Source: Siphonodentalium dalli
Taxonomy: Eukaryota; Mollusca; Scaphopoda; Gadilida; Siphonodentaliidae
Assembly: GCA_032622095.1 (NCBI GenBank)
Contig: CP136064.1
Coordinates: forward strand, 143,115,954-143,179,953
DNA length: 64,000 bases
Reading direction: 5' to 3'
Of the stretch, positions 57,649-64,000 are shown piece by piece. The position numbers and the translations under genes are program-made. Position 1 is the first letter of the stretch, and the number at the start of each line of letters is the position of its first letter. A model generated the notes under the pieces. It did not search any database. It saw only the letters and a list, made by a program, of their open reading frames with translations, and was not told the DNA's origin.

Positions 57649-57846
57649 CCTGTAATGCAATTTCAAGAATAGCATAAACAACAGTCTTATGCTGCCATAA
57701 ATCAATTTGACAGTTAGTATAAACAAACAGCCAGCCACCAGTGTTGTTTATCTTGACCACCAGAGCTCTGTATAATATGTCATCACTCATTTCATAACAG
57801 ATTTCACTTGGAATGACAACATCTATAATATGTCCTCTCATATACT
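57649..57846 (-). CDS. Likely single exon of an unidentified minus-strand gene
   Basis: A 198-bp open stretch between acceptor GAACATCCAG (57847-57856) and donor GTGAGA (57643-57648). It encodes YMRGHIIDVVIPSEICYEMS, then DDILYRALVVKINNTGGWLF, then VYTNCQIDLWQHKTVVYAIL and EIALQ. It begins with two bases and ends with one of split codons, so it is a symmetric phase exon. Residue make-up (V/I strands alternating with polar turns) looks like a folded domain, unlike the repeat-derived frames around it. I do not recognise the family. Flanking exons were not found. It is on the same strand as the RIN-like gene but 15 kb upstream, so it could belong to that gene or to another. Confidence 0.4.
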
Positions 57847-58114
57847 CTGGATGTTCACATGGTAATTTATTGATATCATTATATTACATGAAACTATTGC
57901 AATAAAATCTTCATATTTTCAAAACAGGATATCACACCTAATTAATCGTATAAAACTAAAATAAAAGAAAGTGTCAATATTTTTTATTATTAAACTTTTT
58001 TTTTTATTGTTATTAAAGTTCAAACAAAATTTAATATTTGTATCTGTTTGTATATGCTAAATTTAGCAAGGAGCTAAATCTAAAAAAATCCAATTTAAAA
58101 AAAAAAATGTTTTT

Positions 58115-58519
58115 TCTCGAAAAAGGGTCATAACTCCTTTAAAATTAATCGGATCAAACCCATATTCGAACTCGATCTGTATTTTGGGCTGTGAAACTCA
58201 CATACCAAATTTGGTTCCAATCACATAAAAATGTTTGAGTTATGGCAGAATGCGTGAATTCTAAGTTGAAAAAGGGCCATAACTCTGTAACAAAATCTCG
58301 GATCAAACCCAAATTCGAACTCGATCTGTATTTTGGGCTGAGAAACCCATATATATATTTGGATTCGATCGGATAGAAAATGTTTGAGTTATCGCATTAC
58401 TCGTAAAGTGTCTACGGACAGACGGACAGACAGACGGACAGACAGACGGACCAACGACGAGTGGTCAATCCGGGCAACGACACTATGTTTACCATACTAT
58501 GGTATGGGTAAACATAAAA
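58115..58519 (+). mobile_element. Pearl-like family A element, 3' half
   Basis: Two cores almost the same as 1-280, an ACGGACAGACAGACGGACAG run (58417-58452) and the TTTACCATACTATGGTATGG tail. Closest in wording to the copy at the window start; both are followed, directly or within about 140 bp, by a family C array. Confidence 0.8.
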
Positions 58520-58654
58520 ATGAAAGTGTCAATGACACTGTAGCTCAATTTGGAAAGGGAATAATTTCATGTGTTACAGTCAATGGAGCGATTAGGAATG
58601 CGGAAAGTTGAAATGTCTAAGTAATACTAGATTATCAACATGAAGAGATATATA

Positions 58655-59705
58655 TATAAATGTAAAATCCAAGATGGTTGCTGGCGGCTATGTTTTTCAA
58701 TGAAATTCAAAAACATTTGATAGCTTCCATCAAGTAGATCAATATCAAGATTAATATGAAGTCTGGAGATGATCGGATGAGGGAAGTGGACTGTAGGGTG
58801 TGCCAAAGGATTTAGTCATGCAAAGAGTAAAATCCAGGATGGCTGCTGGCGGCCATGTATTTTTGCTGAATGCCATGTTTTTTGGCCGAATGACCCCAAA
58901 ATGACTCGTTCCCATCTACATGTCATTGTCAACAGTCATGACAAATTTTATGATGATCTGACAAAGGTACGACCTGTAGCCTGTGTGAAAGGATTTAGTC
59001 ATGCAAAGAGTAATATCCAAGATGGCTGCCAGCGGCCATGTTTTCTGGCAGAACAACCCAAAAATTACTCGTTCCCATCTACATGTCAATATTAATATCC
59101 ATGACAAATTTCATGATGATCAGACGAACAGTACGACCTGTAGCCCGTGCTAATGGATTGAATTTTGATATCCAAAATGGCCACTGGCGGCCATGCTTTT
59201 TGGCCTCCCAAAATGACTCGTTCCCATCTACATGTCAATGTCAACAGTCATAACAAATTTCATAACGATCCGACCAAAGGTACGACCTGTGGCCCGTGCC
59301 AAAGGATTTAGTCATGCAAAGAGTAAAATCCAAGATGGCTGCTGGCGGCCATGTTTTTTAGTCGAATGACCCCAAAATTACTCGTTCCCATCTACATGTC
59401 AATATTAACATCCATGGCAAATTTCATGATGATCAGATGAACAGTACGTGCTAATGGATTGAATTTTGTAATCCAAGATGGCCGCTGGCAGCCATGTTTT
59501 TTTTCCGAATGACCCCAAAATGAATCGTTCCAGTCTAAATGTTGATGTCAACAGCTATGACAAATTTCATAATGATCCGACGAAAGGTTCGACCTGTAGC
59601 CTGTATTGTTGACGCCTCACACACGGACCCACACACCCTCAGGCTCACACACACGGACGACAGATACCAAGCCATGGCAATAGCTCAAACTTTAAAGTTG
59701 AGCTA
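58655..59705 (+). mobile_element. Pearl-like family C array with tail
   Basis: Six or seven units as at 389-1850. After the last unit an ACACACGGACGACAGAT run leads to a palindromic tail TAGCTC...AACTTTAAAGTT...GAGCTA at 59681-59706. Outer arms TAGCTC/GAGCTA are the same as in the family B tail. Confidence 0.8.
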
Positions 59706-60284
59706 GAAAGTGGCCGTGTAAACTCCAGACAAGATGGCGACCATCATGGCCGCTGTTTTTCAGACCAGCCCCCAAGTCAGTTTTATGCAAATTATAGTGG
59801 GAAAATCTCGTAAAATGTATACAAATGTATATATTTTCGTGAAGCTAAGACACAATGACACTTTATTGGGGCAAAATTGCAACTTACCATCCAAGATGGC
59901 TGCCAAAATGGCCGCCAGAAGTTGAAAATATGACGTTTTTTCACAAATATCTTCTAGATCAGTTCATGCTGTTTGGAACTGGTTGAGTAATATGACTTTA
60001 TTTTGTATATAAACTGATCATTGGAGCAATTAAATATGCAATTATTGGGGTTCTAGCCTCTTCCGATCCCTCAAAAATCGATTTTACAGAACGCGGTATA
60101 AAATTTCACAAAAAATCACAATTGGGATTCTAGTCATATTTGAACAAGAAATGAACATAACTTTGTAATGTAAGTGAGGCATATCATTACCTATGAATAT
60201 TCCAACTCACTGGAACCAAAATTCTTACTTCGGCTCAAAATGGCTGTCAAAATGGCAAAATATCGGCAAAAATTCACTTTTCAT
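59706..60284. other. Non-coding, AAGATGGC-rich start
   Basis: AAGATGGCGACC, ATGGCCGC, AAGATGGCTGCC and AAAATGGCCGCC occur at 59731-59920, similar to family C unit openings but without the rest of the unit. The remainder shows nothing. Confidence 0.5.
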
Positions 60285-60553
60285 TGGTTCTTGACAAGAA
60301 GTCGTTCTAAGAATTACTATCGAGGAATAGAGTTATGGCCCTGGTTTCGCAACTAATTGACCTGGTGACCTCATTTGAACAAATCTGAATGTGAGTCAAC
60401 TAGGGAACATTCACACCAAATATGAACCCATTCGGCCTTATAGATCTGGAGAAGAAAACAATTCTTGACGGACAGATGGACAGACAGACAGACAGACGAA
60501 CAAGGAGTGATGACTAGTTCCACCGGAGACTTCGTCTCAGGTGAGCTAAAAAG
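60285..60553 (+). mobile_element. Pearl-like family B element, short copy
   Basis: One core, GACAGACAGACAGACAGACG run at 60478-60500 and tail CCACCGGAGACTTCGTCTCA then GGTGAGCTA. The open frame 60465-60881 starts inside it and is not a gene. Confidence 0.8.
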
Positions 60554-62329
60554 TCACTGGTGGGTATCCTTCATTGTTGATTTGACAATAGCCACCACCA
60601 ATTCTGTTATTTTTCACTATCATTTTCGTGAACAGTATATATTTATCCGTCAAAAAAAGTTTGTTTCAACTTGTTCTACCGTGGGTGGGGTACCCAACAA
60701 CTTTTGGCATGTGCTTCCGGAATTTTGCGATCAATTTGGTTGGAATTTTCGGCAATATCATTTGTATCCCTTCACTATTCCAGTGGGTATTGTACCGGCA
60801 TACTCACTTATCAGTTTGATTCACTCAAATAAGCACATAATATACGGAAAAAAAAATTATAGTTCTGTTCCGGGAACCTGACAGATCCTATTTTTGGGAG
60901 CCGACCCCAAGAATATTTTCCGTCGAGACCCTAATTCTCACCGAAAGTGAAGGTAAGATGCAGTTTGTTGCCGCGAATGGCTTCTACATGTACAGTTTAC
61001 CGTTTTATATGCACAAGCATAAATTATATCTAAATCGTGGTCAAGAATGTCTTATTGGCATAATTTGGAGTATTGAAACTAGATGACATTGAAAATGCAA
61101 CCTCCATTCTTATCAAAGCTATTTATAGTGCATTTACAAATTATGCAGGCACTTAATGTACATACGCGTTCAGTGTTTAATTTCATTATCGTATAATCCC
61201 AGATGGATCTTTCCAAGAAACACATGTTATTTTGATATACATGCATGGCCAGCATGACCCAGATGGATCTTTCCTGGAAACGATTCTTAGAACGTTTAAC
61301 CCTTGAACCCTGACAACCTACCACGACCGACACCCTGACCCTGGGCTCCTGGTGGGATTTTCCTTTAAATTTTATAGTGTCTTGTTGGATGGTGTTGGTT
61401 ATGTTTAATTTGTGACACATGTATGAAACTTTACAGGTCCCCCCCATTGATCACTGATCATTATAAAATCGGAAGACTTTGCCACACGGCAGCGTCTTGG
61501 TAACGGTTGCTAGGCAACTACCCCGAATTGACTGGAAAAGGCAATTATAGCATGGTATGTCATAACTCAATGCCAGTGATTGCGTTTTTGATGACGATAA
61601 TACCCTAATGTGAAATTTGAGATATATCCAACAAGAATTTAAGAGAGATCGAATGAAATTAATTATTTAAGATAGCAACGGTTGCTAACCAAGTACCACA
61701 AATGCACGGATGACACCACTGCACTAACCATTAAGTGGTAGTGTTCCCTTAATTTATACAATATCTAGTCGCATAATGCTGTATATGTTCGATGGTGGCA
61801 CCTGTTTAAAACTGTGCATACATATGTATGTTATGCATGGACCATTCAATGATCATTAAAATATAAGGACACTTTGCCACCCAATCTCTCCTTAGTAACG
61901 GTTACCAGACAACTACCCGGCATTAGCAAGAAACTGCAATTATGATGTACATGTAGCTATATGTCCTATATATAACACCACATTACGCTTAAAACGCATG
62001 TTTTTGTCATTTACAACCTATGTTCTGCGCATGCGCATATATTCCTACCCGATACTATAGCGGGTAGACATTCCATATACACCCCCTGACATATATTAGT
62101 GGGTATGTCGTGCATAAGTACGCTATAAACCATTTATTTCGCATATCGCTGCTCTGCGCATGCGCGAAGAAACAAACTTGATATGCGATCGAGGCCCTTC
62201 GCCATATAAATATAATTTGAACAGGCTTTTTATATTGGATATATATAACTAGAGTTTAGACGTCGATTTGTTATTGAATCGCATAGCTATAAACTATAAA
62301 CACGTGGCGGTCGTTATAATGGCCGGTTC
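60554..62329. other. Intergenic, no gene seen; two short repeated phrases
   Basis: CCCAGATGGATCTTTCC occurs at 61198 and 61258. CTTTCCTGGAAACGATTCT occurs at 61269 and 62470. AACGGTTGCTAGGCAACTAC (61502) and AACGGTTACCAGACAACTAC (61897) mark a third pair, with CCGAATT/CCGGCATT after it. The minus frame 61079-61447 has no domain. Confidence 0.5.
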
Positions 62330-62394
62330 AGCGGCCGGTATACCGGCCGCTAGGGTATATGGAGGTTCACGCAGCGGCCGGTATTCCGGCCGCT
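62330..62394. repeat. Two 22-bp GC palindromes 43 bp apart
   Basis: AGCGGCCGGTA joined to its own inverse at 62330-62351 is a perfect palindrome. The same word at 62373-62394 differs by one central base (TATT for TATA). The surroundings are AT-rich. Confidence 0.9.
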
Positions 62395-62403
62395 GGGGTT
62401 CAA

Positions 62404-62556
62404 AGGGTTAATTTCCAATCAAATCAAGAATATATATGTAACTATTATATACATGTAAACATGAATGGACTTTCCTGGAAACGATTCTCAGAACGTTTAA
62501 TTTCCAATCAAATCAAGGATATATATGTAACTATTATATACATCTAAACATGAATG
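62404..62556. repeat. Tandem repeat, 90-bp period, about 1.7 copies
   Basis: TTAATTTCCAATCAAATCAA, ATATATATGTAACTATTATA and TAAACATGAATG occur at 62407-62466 and again at 62497-62556. The link between them is CTTTCCTGGAAACGATTCTC, the phrase also seen at 61269. Confidence 0.85.
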
Positions 62557-62826
62557 CTTTGAATATACAGATATATGGAAAAGTATATGGAAACAGACAA
62601 TTAATAGCGAGTTTGCGATACTTGTCAGACGGGTACTGGTAAATCAGTGAAATTCGTCAAGTGCAGTGATTTGGAATGGGTAGATGTATCCCATAGACCG
62701 GTAATCTTTCACTAAAGTTTTCTCACTCAAAAGTACATGATTTCTATGAAATAGCAGTCAGCTATGCATTAATCTATTTACTGCAAAATTTAATGGGCAA
62801 ATCTCGTTGATAAATTTGTCTTTTAA

Positions 62827-63016
62827 CCCTTTCAGTGCCAAGTCCGATTTTTGTATCAACCCGTATTTATTTATTGATAATAATAATGTGATACATTGAT
62901 GGAAAGAGCTCTAAGAGATCTTTCCATCAATGTATCACATTATTATAATCAATAAATGTGAAAAATGATCAAGGAAATATGGGTTGATACAAAAATCGGA
63001 CTTGGCATTCAAAGGG
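62827..63016. mobile_element. piggyBac-like fold-back MITE, 190 bp
   Basis: CCCTTTCAGTGCCAAGTCCG at the left faces CGGACTTGGCATTCAAAGGG at the right. An inner stem TTGATAATAATAATGTGATA / TATCACATTATTATAATCAA continues to a GAGCTCTAAGAGA loop. Left flank TTAA (62823-62826), right flank TTCA (63017-63020), one base off. CCCTTT ends with TTAA suit piggyBac. Confidence 0.75.
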
Positions 63017-63020
63017 TTCA

Positions 63021-64000
63021 GCCATGTTTTATGTTCAAAGTATCGAGGTGGCTTCTAGCACTTAAGATAACTACGGAACGCCAATTTGTTCACTAACAAC
63101 TGTCTTCACTCCAGTAATGACATGTTATGATTAAGACAGTAAGTTGATGATGCTATACGCAGTCAAATAAGGGCACAAAAGGTCTTCAGTACAAAATTTG
63201 CATGAGGTTGTAAAAAACGTGTTTTTTGCCCCTTGGGCCACCCACCACCTCGGCATACGTTCCTGCAAATTTTTTACTACCCCCCCCCCCCCTGCTAACA
63301 CAATAAAAATTCCCCACTAATAAATTTTTGGAAAATCAAACTGCCGGAATAATTTCAACATATTTTTGGTGTGAAATTTCCAACTGTTGAACAATTTGAC
63401 AAAAATTGGTGTGAAACACCCAAACCCCCTCTCTCGTCACGTCCCTTATCGACCCTTTGTATATCGTGAATATTTGAATACAACCGTTTAGTTATTTTAT
63501 CGTATGTGGGTGGTGACTGCATGATTTCTCATTTTAATATAGATATTTACCATATGAACGTATAAGGCGTGTTTGAACCTCAAGACTGTTTGTAGTGGTG
63601 GTAATATATAGGTCGATAATGACACGAAATACCGCTATATATACCTTAATATACTCTACACAATCTTACCATCATCAGAGCGACTTAAGATGCTTCCTTT
63701 GTTTCACATAGAAGTGAAGCAAACGTTCTTTATTCAAACCATATAATGAATGGTCTACCATTAAAAACCCTTTATCGTTAACAAGTTTAACTTTTCTAAC
63801 TACCACCAGGTTTAGACCCAGACAAATATCCCAATTCTTGGGATAAATATTCTCTTGCACCGCCCCTTCGATCTGTTGAAAGATTCCAACCCATTTTCAA
63901 TTAATATGACTAAATATTCCCCAACTAATAAAAGGGCCAATTTCGGTCTTATATCAGACTAAAAGTACATGTAGGACATTCTTGTACCCTGGGTTTAAAA
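63021..64000. other. No gene seen
   Basis: A C-run of about 13 lies at 63280-63292. CGTTCTTTATTCAAACCATA with ATAATGAATGG at 63723-63752 resembles repeat R at 27669. The minus frame at 63675-63860 has no domain. Confidence 0.5.

Noticed and set aside
60465-60881. 138-codon frame
   Set aside because: Starts inside a pearl-like tetranucleotide run and tail; the remaining part has no domain and no exon signals.

Overview
This is a eukaryotic, AT-rich, intron- and transposon-dominated window. The best guess is a bivalve or other mollusc. The main reason is three families of repeats with the layout known from bivalve 'pearl'/Helentron-type elements: tandem cores of about 140-165 bp, then an ACRG-type tetranucleotide run (ACGG/ACAG), then a palindromic tail. 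Species cannot be named from the sequence alone. No tRNA, rRNA, CRISPR or prokaryotic operon structure was seen.

Layout. 0-2.1 kb: pearl-like repeat arrays. 2.6-11.3 kb: one decayed LINE (endonuclease, linker, reverse transcriptase, C-terminal part; + strand) split by at least five later insertions: a pearl-like element carrying a 160-bp hairpin, a TTAA-flanked element, a hAT-type MITE with an 8-bp target duplication, a 503-bp element with 16-bp terminal inverted repeats, and a 100-bp insert. 11.5-12.1 kb: a Harbinger-like MITE. 12.8-15.1 kb: a broken minus-strand gag-like gene whose upstream part carries two FUBP-type tyrosine-rich motifs, with three separate tandem duplications. 16.0-16.2 kb: an unusual cluster of CArG boxes (CCAAATATGG) at about 31-bp spacing. 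17-31 kb: a mosaic of diverged repeat copies into which two nearly identical 2.7-kb elements with arrays of AAGTGTA motifs have inserted, plus three head-to-tail Helitrons.

35.5-42.8 kb: the clearest host gene. Two minus-strand exons of a RIN/sprint-family protein (Ras effector and Rab5 exchange factor) join in phase across a 5-kb intron that holds a second dead LINE with its own hAT insertion. The upstream SH2 exons and downstream VPS9 exons are not visible. 45-56 kb: fragments of a roughly 190-bp satellite, another Helitron, a TA-flanked element with double-hairpin ends, the main satellite array, and about 1 kb of CAATCA microsatellite. 57.6 kb: a likely single exon of an unidentified minus-strand gene. 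58-64 kb: more pearl-like arrays, paired 22-bp GC palindromes, and a fold-back MITE.

Few genes here act together. The window is best read as introns and intergenic DNA of one or two minus-strand genes, heavily built from nested mobile elements. The insertion order can be read in several places from target-site duplications.
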